From Curtobacterium sp. 'Ferrero' (lineage in GTDB: Bacteria; Actinomycetota; Actinomycetes; Actinomycetales; Microbacteriaceae), in assembly GCF_002412165.1 (NCBI RefSeq), contig NZ_NXIA01000004.1, positions 166,207 to 230,206 of the forward strand: DNA of 64,000 bases, read 5' to 3'. The notes under the pieces are model-generated. The model saw only the letters and a list, made by a program, of their open reading frames with translations, was not told the DNA's origin and did no database searches. Shown piece after piece: positions 33,128 to 41,583 of this stretch. The position numbers were made by a program, and so were the translations under genes. Every line of letters begins with the position of its first letter. The stretch's first letter is position 1.

Positions 33128-33946
33128 ATGGTCACCTCGGTCCCCCTCCGCGACGGCGCGTCGATCCCCGCGATCGGCTTCGGCGTCTACAAGGTCGACG
33201 ACGCCGCAGCCGAGACCGCGGTCGGGCTGGCGCTCGACGCCGGCTACCGGCACGTCGACACCGCCGAGATGTACGGCAACGAGACCGGCGTCGGGAAGGC
33301 GATCCGCGCCTCCCGGCTGGACCGTGACGACGTCTTCGTGACGACCAAGGTGTGGAACGACCACCAGGGTCGCGACGCGACCCTGCGGGCGTTCGACGCC
33401 AGTCTCGACCGGCTCGGGCTGGAGACCGTCGACCTGTACCTCATCCACTGGCCCGCCGCCGCGAACGACCGGTACGTCGAGACGTGGCGCACGCTCGTCG
33501 AGCTCCGCGACTCGGGCCGTGCGCGCAGTGTCGGGGTGTCGAACTTCCAGGTGCCGCACCTCGAACGGATCATCGCCGAGACGGGCGAGGCGCCGGCGGT
33601 GAACCAGGTCGAGCGGCACCCGTGGCTGCCGCAGCACGAGCTGCTGGACTTCCACGCGCCGCACGGCATCGTGACCGAGGCGTGGTCGCCGCTCGGCCGC
33701 GGACGGCTCATCGACGAACCGGTGCTGACACGGATCGCCGACGCGCACGGGGTGAGCGTGGCGCAGGTCCTCGTGCGGTGGAACGTGCAGCAGGGCGTCG
33801 TGGTGCTGCCGAAGTCGGTGACGCCGTCGCGGATCCGGTCCAACCTCGACGTCGACGGCTTCGTGCTGACCGAGGAAGACCTCGCGGCGATCGCGACCCT
33901 CGAAACCGGGCAGCGGACGGGGTCGCACCCGGACTCGGTGTCCTGA
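33128..33946 (+). CDS. Aldo/keto reductase (AKR5-like)
   Basis: A 272-residue NADPH-dependent oxidoreductase with a TIM barrel. The catalytic tetrad is visible: Asp and Tyr in GYRHVDTAEMYGNETGVGKAI (about 41-52), Lys in VTTKVWNDH and His in LYLIHWPAA. The NADP site is in the C-terminal VVVLPKSVTPSRIRSNLDVDGF. It fits 2,5-diketogluconate reductase-like enzymes, which reduce a wide range of carbonyls. It stands alone on the plus strand. Confidence 0.92.
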   Translation: MVTSVPLRDGASIPAIGFGVYKVDDAAAETAVGLALDAGYRHVDTAEMYGNETGVGKAIRASRLDRDDVFVTTKVWNDHQGRDATLRAFDASLDRLGLETVDLYLIHWPAAANDRYVETWRTLVELRDSGRARSVGVSNFQVPHLERIIAETGEAPAVNQVERHPWLPQHELLDFHAPHGIVTEAWSPLGRGRLIDEPVLTRIADAHGVSVAQVLVRWNVQQGVVVLPKSVTPSRIRSNLDVDGFVLTEEDLAAIATLETGQRTGSHPDSVS

Positions 33947-33962
33947 CGCGCGTACGTTCTCC

Positions 33963-34538
33963 GTGGTGAACGATCCTCGACAGACTGCGCGCGAGCACCT
34001 CCGACCGGACGAGCAGCTGTACTGGGCGGGGACGAGCGACCCGGGGAAGCTGTTCGGACCGCGGGACGGCTTCCTGGTCCCGTTCTCGCTCATCTGGACC
34101 GGGTTCGTGGTCTCCTCGCTGATCGGCATCCCGAGGAGCGCCGGCGTCGGACCGGAACTGGTGATCCCCGTCGCGCTGACGCTGGTCGGCCTCCACCTCG
34201 TGTTCGGCCGTTTCCTCGTCAAGGCCCACCGCAAGCGCACGACCGTCTACGCGGTCACCTCCCGCCGGGCGATGATCATCACACCTCGAGGCCTGCGCGA
34301 GGTGCCGATCGGCCGCACCGACCGGACCATCACCTGGAGCGGCGGCCGTCGACACTGCTCCGTCGAGTGGAACGCCGGAGATCCCCGCGGGGCGGCGGCG
34401 CTCCTCGGCGGTGCGGCGGTCACCCGGATCTACGCGAACACCGGACTCGACGGGTTCTTCGGCCCGCAGTTGTTCGCCTTCTGGGACGTCCGCGACGGTG
34501 ACGAGCTCGTCCGTGCGCTCGACCGGGTGGCGGGCTAG
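33963..34538 (+). CDS. Membrane protein with PH-like domain
   Basis: A 191-residue protein. The soluble N-terminus ends with HLRPDEQLYWAGTSDPGKLF, two hydrophobic segments (about 38-58 and 66-86) follow, and then a beta-rich domain begins KAHRKRTTVYAVTSRRAMIITPRGLREVPIGRTDRTITW, the typical entry of bacterial PH-like domains. It starts at GTG 33963 or 33966; TACGTT ends 7 bases before the second. It comes 16 bases after the reductase stop codon. Role unknown. Confidence 0.65.
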   Translation: MVNDPRQTAREHLRPDEQLYWAGTSDPGKLFGPRDGFLVPFSLIWTGFVVSSLIGIPRSAGVGPELVIPVALTLVGLHLVFGRFLVKAHRKRTTVYAVTSRRAMIITPRGLREVPIGRTDRTITWSGGRRHCSVEWNAGDPRGAAALLGGAAVTRIYANTGLDGFFGPQLFAFWDVRDGDELVRALDRVAG

Positions 34539-34867
34539 CCCCGGCGGTCCTCCTCCGACTGCCACGGCAGGTTCAGGTCGCCCGGCTCCGGCTCCACGTC
34601 ACCGGCGTCGTCCGCGCCCCCGGTGCCGGGAGCCGCGACGATACGCGACGGATCGATCCCGTCCGCCTCCAATTCGGCGCGATCCCGCTGCTCGGTCTGC
34701 GCCGCCACCGTCTCGCGCTCGCTCGACGGGCTGTACGACGTGTCCGCCGCGCGCTGCGTCCGGTCGTCCACGCCGTCGGCACCCTCGTGCCGTGCCGCGT
34801 CGCGCAGCTCGTCGCTGCGGGCACGGTCGTCGGCGGGCTCAGGGCGGTCGGGGATGCTGTCGCTCAT
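34535..34867 (-). CDS. Acidic, probably disordered hypothetical protein
   Basis: A 110-residue protein dominated by Asp, Glu, Arg, Ser and Pro, with no hydrophobic core (for example RPEPADDRARSDELRDAARHEGADGVDDRTQRAADTSY). It is likely disordered. The end DLNLPWQSEEDRRG is less biased. Small acidic proteins like this are common in Microbacteriaceae, with no known function. It overlaps the convergent PH-like gene by four bases. Confidence 0.5.
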   Translation of the reverse strand: MSDSIPDRPEPADDRARSDELRDAARHEGADGVDDRTQRAADTSYSPSSERETVAAQTEQRDRAELEADGIDPSRIVAAPGTGGADDAGDVEPEPGDLNLPWQSEEDRRG

Positions 34868-34963
34868 GCGGAGGACAGTAGGCCGACGCCCCCGGTGACG
34901 TTTCGGTCACGACGGCCCTCATCCGGTTCGCGTCCGGTTAGGGTCGTCGCGAGGGGGAACCAC

Positions 34964-35845
34964 ATGGGACGCACGACCGGGGCGATCGCCCTGCTCGGGG
35001 TGACGACACTGCTGCTCAGCGGGTGCTCGGTGTTCGGCGGTGACGACGCCCTGCCCCGTCCGACGCTCGACCGGACGGCGAGCGCCGCGCCGACCGGTGG
35101 CACGCAGGACGGGGGCCGGACCGAAGCCTCGTCGGACTCCGGGGACACCGCTGGCACCGTGTCGAAGTCGTCGATCCCGGTCGGGACGGTCGTGGCGCGG
35201 ACCGATGCCGTCTCGAAGTCGGGCGACACCCGAGTGCACGTCGAGGTGGTCGCCGACCAGGGCGGCACGTTCGAGGGTCGCCTGTCCGGCTACCGCACGA
35301 CGAACCCGCAGCGGATGACCGTCGAGTTCCTCCGGAACGCCACGCTCGGCGAGTACGTCGGCGGGGGCAGCGGCATCGGCTCGACGACCTGGGACCCGTC
35401 CGAGGCCGCACCGACGTCCGTGCCGCTCGACGAGGCGGGGACGCACCCGGACTGGCTGCACGACGTGGTCCTCATCCCGACGTCCTCCCCCGACGACGGC
35501 AACGCGGACGCCCCGTCCTGGATCGGCACCGCGCTGGCGGTCGGCGAGCTCGACTGGACGCTGCCGAACCCGTACCCGGACTTCCGGTTGACGCTGGGCG
35601 CAGCACGGCCCGGCGCCTACGGCTACGTGTTCGACCACTCCGGCGAGCTCATCACCGCGACGGACGGGACCGACGCCCGTGCGCGGTCCTACCAGGTCGC
35701 CCACGGTGACGACCAGACCACGGTCGCGAAGCGCTTCGGGATCTCCATCGCGCAGCTCAGGTGGCTCAACCCGACGATGCGGGTGCGCAACGACGGCTGG
35801 ATCGACGAGGGCACGACGCTGAACCTCGACCCGTCGACCCGCTGA
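34964..35845 (+). CDS. Lipoprotein with degenerate LysM-like C-terminus
   Basis: A 293-residue surface lipoprotein. The signal GAIALLGVTTLLLSGC carries a clear lipobox (LLSGC, Cys about 20). A Thr/Ser/Gly/Asp-rich linker (about 30-70) is followed by a beta-sandwich-like middle part. The last 55 residues (SYQVAHGDDQTTVAKRFGISIAQLRWLNPTMRVRNDGWIDEGTTLNL) have the LysM pattern of a spaced Y-x-V, an amphipathic helix and N-P, so peptidoglycan binding is plausible. GAGGGGGAA precedes the ATG. Confidence 0.75.
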   Translation: MGRTTGAIALLGVTTLLLSGCSVFGGDDALPRPTLDRTASAAPTGGTQDGGRTEASSDSGDTAGTVSKSSIPVGTVVARTDAVSKSGDTRVHVEVVADQGGTFEGRLSGYRTTNPQRMTVEFLRNATLGEYVGGGSGIGSTTWDPSEAAPTSVPLDEAGTHPDWLHDVVLIPTSSPDDGNADAPSWIGTALAVGELDWTLPNPYPDFRLTLGAARPGAYGYVFDHSGELITATDGTDARARSYQVAHGDDQTTVAKRFGISIAQLRWLNPTMRVRNDGWIDEGTTLNLDPSTR

Positions 35846-35938
35846 GCCGGAGCAGGTCCGGCGAGACGAGGTGTCGGGCGCTGTCGCCGTGGTCCGTTAC
35901 GCTCGACCGGCACGCCGCACCACCCAGGAGGTCCCACC

Positions 35939-36460
35939 GTGACGATCGTCGCCGCCGCTGACGGCTCCGCCCTCGGCAACCCCGGCCCCGCAGGCTGGGC
36001 CTGGTACGTCGACGACGACCGCTGGGCCGCCGGCGGCTGGCCGCGGGCGACGAACAACCAGGGCGAACTCACCGCGGTGCTGCAGCTGCTCCGGGCCACG
36101 AAGGGCACGGGCGAGCCGCTGCGCATCCTGTGCGACAGCCAGTACGCCATCAAGGCCTGCACCGAGTGGCTCGCCGGGTGGAAGCGGAAGGGCTGGCGCA
36201 AGGCCGACGGCAAGCCGGTGCTCAACGTGGAGATCATCAAGGAACTCGACGCCGAGCTCCAGGGCCGCGACGTCACGTTCGAGTGGGTCCGCGGTCACGT
36301 GGGGCACGAGATGAACGAGGCGGCCGACGTGCGAGCGCGCGGTGCGGCGACCGCGTACCAGAACGGCACCGAGGTCCCGCACGGGCCGGGCTGGCCGGGT
36401 GTCGAGGTCACCGAGCCGGAGCCCGTGCCGGAGGCCACTCCTCCGGCGACGCTGTTCTGA
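35939..36460 (+). CDS. rnhA: Ribonuclease HI
   Basis: A 173-residue RNase H-fold nuclease that degrades RNA in RNA-DNA hybrids. The four catalytic acids are visible: Asp in AADGSALGNPGPAGWAWY (about 8), Glu in NNQGELTAVL (about 43), Asp in CDSQYAIKA (about 65) and Asp in NEAADVRARGAA (about 128). The basic protrusion GWKRKGWRKADGKPV is kept. The last 35 residues are Pro/Glu-rich and extra. It starts at a GTG after AGGAGG. Confidence 0.94.
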   Translation: MTIVAAADGSALGNPGPAGWAWYVDDDRWAAGGWPRATNNQGELTAVLQLLRATKGTGEPLRILCDSQYAIKACTEWLAGWKRKGWRKADGKPVLNVEIIKELDAELQGRDVTFEWVRGHVGHEMNEAADVRARGAATAYQNGTEVPHGPGWPGVEVTEPEPVPEATPPATLF

Positions 36461-36520
36461 CGACGCTCCCCGTGCCCCGACGGCCGAGCCACCAGGACCG
36501 GGCAGTACGACGCGGCTGAC

Positions 36521-36772
36521 TCAGTAGGTGCCGTCGCGGCGGTCCTGCTGCGTGATCCGCTCACCCGACGCGGGGTCGACACCGGACCGGGTGGTCGTCG
36601 TGGTCCGACGTCCGCCGAACCCCACCGCCAGGCTGATGATGAGCAGGACGACGCCGGCGGCCATCAGGATGTAACCGATCAGGCGGAGGTCGATCCCGGC
36701 GACCTGGTAGTTCACGGCGAACGCCACGATGGCGCCGATCACGATCAGGGCGATGCTCGATCCGATGCGCAT
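36521..36772 (-). CDS. DUF6458-type small membrane protein
   Basis: An 83-residue protein with two helices (about 4-22 and 31-52) and a Thr-rich, polar tail. SIALIVIGAIVAFAV and DLRLIGYILMAAGVVLLIISL, followed by TTTTTRSGVDPASGERITQQ, match the DUF6458 family found throughout Actinobacteria; function unknown. GGAAGGACC precedes the ATG. It stands alone. Confidence 0.85.
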   Translation of the reverse strand: MRIGSSIALIVIGAIVAFAVNYQVAGIDLRLIGYILMAAGVVLLIISLAVGFGGRRTTTTTRSGVDPASGERITQQDRRDGTY

Positions 36773-36838
36773 GGCTGGTCCTTCCGTCGGGCTCCGTGCA
36801 CGGGTCGGCGCGGAACTGCCATCGAACGTACCCGGCCG

Positions 36839-37360
36839 TCAGCGGGACCGTTCCCAGAGCGGCCGTTCCCAGAGCGAGACCGTGCTCTCCAGGTGGTCGT
36901 ACCGGTACGGCTTCGTCTCCCCGGTCGGCTCGTACCCGAGCGCGCGCCAGAACGGCTCCGCGACGTCGGCGTTGGTCGCGACGATCCCGAGCCGGAGACG
37001 GTCGACCGGAGCGCGATCCACCGTCCGCACGAGTGCGACCACGGCGTCGTGCACCGCCCGCCCGTACCCGCGGCCCTGCGAGCCGCCCCGGACGACGAGC
37101 AACCCGATGTACGCGACGGTCGGCGCCGGGTAGCCGACGAGTACGTCCGCGAACGCCACGAGCAGGCCGTCCTCCCAGAGCCCGAGACCGTGCTTGCCCA
37201 GCGGGTCGAAGCCGTCCGGTACCGAGATCAACGCGCTCAGCCCGTCGGACGGTCCGGGCGGGTACCCGGTGATCCGTTCCGCGTACTCCGGGACGGTCTC
37301 GAGCAACGCCTGCAGTGCGTCGACGTCGTCTGCTCCGAGCGCACGGACCACGGCGGTCAT
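36839..37360 (-). CDS. GNAT family acetyltransferase
   Basis: A 173-residue acetyltransferase with the acetyl-CoA loop VRGGSQGRGYGRAVHDAVVALV (about 90-111) and the closing block ATNADVAEPFWRALGYEPTGETKPYRYDHLESTVSLWERPL. Its ATG overlaps the stop codon of the helicase gene by one base, so the two are probably co-translated. The substrate is unknown; the coupling to an RNA helicase raises the possibility of an RNA- or ribosome-linked target (inference). Confidence 0.82.
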   Translation of the reverse strand: MTAVVRALGADDVDALQALLETVPEYAERITGYPPGPSDGLSALISVPDGFDPLGKHGLGLWEDGLLVAFADVLVGYPAPTVAYIGLLVVRGGSQGRGYGRAVHDAVVALVRTVDRAPVDRLRLGIVATNADVAEPFWRALGYEPTGETKPYRYDHLESTVSLWERPLWERSR

Positions 37361-39915
37361 CAGTCGACGTCCACCTCGGCCCAGCCGTCGAACCGGCCGA
37401 TCTCGGTCACCCGGATGACGGCCTCGCCGGCCTCGTCGGAAGCGTCCAGGTCGATCGTCGCCGAGAACCCGAAGTCGCGGTCCCCCGACGGGTCGGCGAA
37501 CGTCTGCCGGGCGCGCCACGTCCGGGACCCCTCGGTCAGCTGCAGGTACTGCATCGACCGGGCGTCGGCGTCGATGCCCACGGAGTCGTGCGAGTCGTAG
37601 TACTCCTCGAGCGCGGCGTCCCACTCGTCGCGCCCGAACCCTGCCGCACCGTCGAGCGCGGCCAGCCCGTCCACGTCGTCGGCGGCGGCGAGCAGCACGC
37701 GCTGGAACAGGGCGTTCCGCACGAGCACGCGGAAGGCGCGGGCGTTGCCCGTCAGGCGTGCGGGCTGCGGCGGCGCGATCTCCTCGTGCTCGGCCTCCGC
37801 GAGTGCCACGTCGCCGTTGAGCAGCGCCTCCCACTCGTCGACGAGTGAGGAGTCGGTCTGCTTGACGACCTCGCCGAGCCACTCGATGAGGTCGTCGAGC
37901 TCGGGGGTGCGCTGCTCCTCGATGATCGTCTGCCGCATGGTGCGGTAGGCGTCGGAGAGGTAGCGGAGCACGAGTCCCTCGGAGCGGGTGAGCTGGTAGA
38001 ACCGCACGAAGTCGCCGAAGGTCATCGCGCGCTCGTACATGTCGCGGACGACGGCCTTGGGCGAGAGCTGGAAGTCGAGGACCCACGGCTGCTCGGCCGC
38101 GTAGGCCTCGTACGCGGCCGCCAGCAGCTCGTCGAGCGGCTTGGGCCAGGTGACCTCCTCGAGCAGCTCCATCCGCTCCTCGTACTCGATGCCCTCCTGC
38201 TTCATGCGGGCGACGGCCTCGCCGCGCTCCTTGAACTGCTGCTGCGCGAGGATGGCCCGCGGGTCGTCGAGGGTCGACTCGACGATCGACACCATGTCGA
38301 GTGCGTAGGTCGGCGAGGTCGGGTCGAGCAGCTCGAACGCGGCGAGCGCGAACGGTGAGAGCGGCTGGTTGAGCGCGAAGTTCGGCGCGACGTCGACGGT
38401 GAGCCGGTAGGAGCCGTCCACCTTCTCGATCACCCGGGCGTTGATGAGCGTCCGTCCGATGGTGATCGCCCGCCGGGCCATCGCGAGTTGCCGGGAGCGG
38501 GGCTCGTGGTTGTCGAAGACGAGCGACCGGACGTCCTCGAAGGGGGAGCCCCCACGCGCCACGACGGACAGCACCATGGCGTGCGTGATCCGCATGCGGG
38601 ACACCATCGGCTCGGGCTCGGCCGCGATGAGCTTGTCGAACGACGCCTGCCCCCAGGAGACGAACCCGTCGGGAGCCTTCTTCTTCTTGACCTTGCCCTT
38701 CTTCTTCGGGTCGTCGCCGGCCTTGGCGAGCGCGCGGGCGTTCTCGATCTCGTGCTCGGGGGCCTCGGCGACGACGTCGCCCTCGGTGTCGTACCCGGCA
38801 CGACCGGCCCGTCCGGCGATCTGGTGGAACTCCCGAGCGGAGAGCTGCCGCATCCGGGAGCCGTCGAACTTCGTCAGCCCCGTGAGCAGCACCGAGCGGA
38901 TGGGGACGTTGATGCCGACGCCGAGGGTGTCCGTGCCGCAGATGACCGGCAGGAGACCCCGCTGCGCGAGCTGCTCGATCAGCCGTCGGTACTTCGGGAG
39001 CATGCCGGCGTGGTGCACGCCGATGCCGGCCCGCACGAGTCGGGAGAGCGTCTGTCCGAAGCCGGCGCTGAACCGGAAGCCCGCGATGGCCTCGGCGATC
39101 TCGTCCCGGCGTTCGCGCGACGCGACCTTCACCGACATGAGCGCCTGCGCCCGCTCGAGGGCGGCGGCCTGGGCGAAGTGCACGATGTAGACCGGCGCCT
39201 TGCCCTCCTCGAGCAGCCGTTCGACGGTCTCCTGCACGGGCGTCATCACGTACTCGTAGGTCAGCGGCACGGGCCGGGACACGCCGGTCACCCGCGCGGT
39301 CGGACGACCGGTCCGCCGGGAGAGGTCGTCCGCGATGGTGGTGACGTCGCCGAGCGTCGCCGACATGAGCAGGAACTGCGCGCGTTCGAGGACGAGCAGC
39401 GGCACCTGCCACGCCCAGCCCCGATCGGGGTCGCCGTAGTAGTGGAACTCGTCCATCACGACGACGTCCACCTCGGCATCGGGTCCCTGCCGCAGCGCCA
39501 GGTTCGCGAGGATCTCAGCCGTGCAGCACACGATCGGGGCGTCCGCGTTGACGCTCGAGTCGCCGGTCACCATGCCGACGTTCTGCGCACCGAACAGGTC
39601 GACGAGCTGGAAGAACTTCTCGGAGACGAGGGCCTTGATCGGCGCCGTGTAGTAGCTCCGCTTCCCCTCGGCGAGCGCCGCGAAGTGCGCCCCGGCGGCG
39701 ACGAGGGACTTCCCGGTGCCGGTGGGCGTCGACAGGACGACGTTCGCGCCGGACACGAGTTCGATGACCGCTTCGTCCTGCGCCGGGTAGAGCGGACGGC
39801 CGCCCTCGGCGGCCCAGGCGGCGAACGCCTCGTAGACGGCGTCCGGGTCGACGACACCGTCGACCGCCGCCGGCAGGGCGGCGACGAGCGGAGGCTGGGT
39901 GGTGACGTCGGTCAT
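37360..39915 (-). CDS. Ski2/Mtr4-like DEAD/DEAH-box RNA helicase with DUF3516 region
   Basis: An 851-residue superfamily 2 helicase. Motif I STPTGTGKSLVA is near residues 62-73, motif II is VVMDEFHYYGD (DEFH), motif III is LLMSATL and motif VI is HQIAGRAGRAGYD. A Lys-rich insert (GDDPKKKGKVKKKKAPDG) follows the helicase core at about 423-440. The long C-terminal half with DMYERAMTFGDFVRFYQLTRSEGLVLRYLSDAYRTMRQT matches actinobacterial DUF3516 helicases. It likely remodels structured RNA. GGGAGGA precedes the ATG. Confidence 0.9.
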   Translation of the reverse strand: MTDVTTQPPLVAALPAAVDGVVDPDAVYEAFAAWAAEGGRPLYPAQDEAVIELVSGANVVLSTPTGTGKSLVAAGAHFAALAEGKRSYYTAPIKALVSEKFFQLVDLFGAQNVGMVTGDSSVNADAPIVCCTAEILANLALRQGPDAEVDVVVMDEFHYYGDPDRGWAWQVPLLVLERAQFLLMSATLGDVTTIADDLSRRTGRPTARVTGVSRPVPLTYEYVMTPVQETVERLLEEGKAPVYIVHFAQAAALERAQALMSVKVASRERRDEIAEAIAGFRFSAGFGQTLSRLVRAGIGVHHAGMLPKYRRLIEQLAQRGLLPVICGTDTLGVGINVPIRSVLLTGLTKFDGSRMRQLSAREFHQIAGRAGRAGYDTEGDVVAEAPEHEIENARALAKAGDDPKKKGKVKKKKAPDGFVSWGQASFDKLIAAEPEPMVSRMRITHAMVLSVVARGGSPFEDVRSLVFDNHEPRSRQLAMARRAITIGRTLINARVIEKVDGSYRLTVDVAPNFALNQPLSPFALAAFELLDPTSPTYALDMVSIVESTLDDPRAILAQQQFKERGEAVARMKQEGIEYEERMELLEEVTWPKPLDELLAAAYEAYAAEQPWVLDFQLSPKAVVRDMYERAMTFGDFVRFYQLTRSEGLVLRYLSDAYRTMRQTIIEEQRTPELDDLIEWLGEVVKQTDSSLVDEWEALLNGDVALAEAEHEEIAPPQPARLTGNARAFRVLVRNALFQRVLLAAADDVDGLAALDGAAGFGRDEWDAALEEYYDSHDSVGIDADARSMQYLQLTEGSRTWRARQTFADPSGDRDFGFSATIDLDASDEAGEAVIRVTEIGRFDGWAEVDVD

Positions 39916-40011
39916 GTGACCATCCTCCCAGGTGGGTGGTGACCGACCGACGGACTGGGCCCACGCCGCCGGTTCCGGACCGACGCGTCAGCGGCGGGCC
40001 GGCCGTGCCGG

Positions 40012-40054
40012 TGGGGAGAGGAACGGTGCGGGCCCGCACCGCGCCTCCCGTCCC
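40012..40054. repeat. Dispersed GGAGGC palindrome, copy 7, between divergent genes
   Basis: The inner CGGTGCGGGCCCGCACCG (40024-40041) is a perfect 18-base palindrome; the outer right arm GCGCCTCCCGTCCC is kept, while the left arm is decayed. It lies between divergent starts (39915 and 40086), so it cannot act only as a terminator. Confidence 0.7.
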
Positions 40055-40073
40055 GCACGTGGATGCGTCCGCA

Positions 40074-40079
40074 TACAGT
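40074..40079 (+). promoter_or_regulatory. Putative leaderless -10 of LLM oxygenase
   Basis: TACAGT stands six bases before the GTG at 40086. Confidence 0.55.
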
Positions 40080-40085
40080 GGACCG

Positions 40086-41126
40086 GTGCGCGAACTCGGA
40101 TTCCTCTCCTTCGTCCCGAACCACGCTGGCACCGCAGGTGCCGCCGCCGCGCTGGAGGACGGCCTCCGGCTGTTCGCCGCCGCGGAGGCGTCCGGCTACG
40201 GCACCGGCTGGGTGCGCGGTCGGCACTTCGAGCCGTTCCTCACCAGTCCGATGACGTTCTTCGCGGCGGCCGCCCAGCGGACGAGCACGATCCGGTTCGG
40301 CACGGCCGTCCTCGGCATGCGGTACGAGGACCCGATCCGGCTCGCCGAGGACGCCAGCACGGTCGACCTGCTGAGCGGCGGGCGCGTGCAGCTCGGCATC
40401 AGCACCGGGATCGCCGGGTACGGGCCGATCCTCGACCCGGTGTTCGGCTCGGTCGACCGCAGCTTCCGCGACGAGGCCGAGGCCCGGGCCGCCCGACTGC
40501 TCGAGGTGCTGCAGGGGGAGCCGCTCGGATCGGCCGGCAAGGGCTACGAGAGCATCCCGGCCGGTGCCGACCTGACCCTGCAGCCGCTCAGCCCGGGCTT
40601 GCGCGACCGGGTGTGGTGGGGCGGCGGCAGCATGGGCACCGCGGTCCGCACGGCCGAGAAGGGCCTGCTGCTGCACTGCTCGACCCTGAACACCGAGGAC
40701 ACCGGAGCGCCGTTCGCGGTGGCGCAGGCGGACCAGATCGCGGCGTACCGTGAGCGCTTCGCCGAGCTGCAGGCCGAGGGCCGGTTCGCGGGCCGGACGC
40801 CGAAGGTGGCCGTGGGCCGGATCGTGGTGCCCCTCCTCGACGACCACGACCGGGCGGTGCACGAGGAGTTCCTCACCGGGTACGCCTCCGGGATGGACGA
40901 CGAGGGTCGCCCGCTGTCCGGCACGCCGCCCTTCCGGTTCAGCCGGGTCGTGTCGGGTTCGGTCGCCGAGATCACCGAGACGCTGCTCGCCGACCCGGCC
41001 GTGCGGACGACGGACGAGCTCGTGATCACCCTGCCGGCGAACGGCGACGCCGCGTCGCACGAGCGCATCCTCCGGATCGTGGCCGAGGAGGTCGCCCCGG
41101 CGGTCTGTGCCGAGCACGCCGGCTAG
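40086..41126 (+). CDS. Luciferase-like (LLM class) flavin-dependent oxidoreductase
   Basis: A 346-residue TIM-barrel flavoenzyme. It opens LGFLSFVPNHAGTAGAAAALEDGLRLFAAAEASGYGTGWVRGRHFE, and IRFGTAVLGMRYEDPIRLAEDASTVDLLSGGRVQLGIS is the F420/FMN-binding block of bacterial-luciferase-like monooxygenases. The substrate and whether FMN or F420 is used are not evident. A paralogue lies at 51999-53030, sharing TEDTGxPF and the block after GRxQLG. It starts at a GTG behind TACAGT. Confidence 0.88.
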   Translation: MRELGFLSFVPNHAGTAGAAAALEDGLRLFAAAEASGYGTGWVRGRHFEPFLTSPMTFFAAAAQRTSTIRFGTAVLGMRYEDPIRLAEDASTVDLLSGGRVQLGISTGIAGYGPILDPVFGSVDRSFRDEAEARAARLLEVLQGEPLGSAGKGYESIPAGADLTLQPLSPGLRDRVWWGGGSMGTAVRTAEKGLLLHCSTLNTEDTGAPFAVAQADQIAAYRERFAELQAEGRFAGRTPKVAVGRIVVPLLDDHDRAVHEEFLTGYASGMDDEGRPLSGTPPFRFSRVVSGSVAEITETLLADPAVRTTDELVITLPANGDAASHERILRIVAEEVAPAVCAEHAG

Positions 41127-41168
41127 GACCCGTCGGGGAACGCCCGAGCGAGGCGGCTGCCCGGTGGC

Positions 41169-41218
41169 ATCCGGCGGGGGCCCCGTCGGGCTGGTGAGTT
41201 CCCGGGCCCCCGCCGGAT
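41169..41218 (+). terminator. Strong hairpin downstream of LLM oxygenase
   Basis: ATCCGGCGGGGGCCC (41169-41183) pairs perfectly with GGGCCCCCGCCGGAT (41204-41218) around a 20-base loop. It lies 42 bases after the stop codon. No T run follows. Confidence 0.7.
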
Positions 41219-41583
41219 GACCATCCCGTCCCTGATCCGCACGGGATGGTGCTGCCATCGTCGCACCGACCGGTCGGTTTGTCACAGCCAACCCGCAGCC
41301 AACGTGATTGTTCGTCACACTATTGTGCCCGCACCGGGCGCAGCGGACCGACCTGCCCTCGTCGCACGACGGGTCGGTACGCTCCGAGACGACGAATGCG
41401 TCCCCGCGCGGACGCGGGGACGCATTCTGGAACACACCGGTGCCGCCCGGGCTGATCGATCGGATCAGGAGATCGACTCGCACGCACGACGGCACCGTTC
41501 ACGGTGTGTACGCGATCGGTAACCAGCCGACACGCGCGGAAATCATGCTACTGGGGCGCAACCGGTTGCGCGCGGAAAGCGGA
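41219..41583. other. Long gene-free region between convergent genes
   Basis: These 365 bases lie between terminator 41169-41218 and the GH3 stop codon. They contain a locally less GC-rich patch (about 41275-41335), a second strong hairpin (41394-41427) and no frame with a ribosome site or family resemblance. A small RNA or a lost gene are possible; neither is shown. Confidence 0.5.
41394..41427. terminator. Perfect 15-bp hairpin with CGGA loop
   Basis: GAATGCGTCCCCGCG (41394-41408) pairs perfectly with CGCGGGGACGCATTC (41413-41427). It lies 157 bases beyond the GH3 stop codon on the minus strand. A terminator or the end of a small RNA is plausible. Confidence 0.55.
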
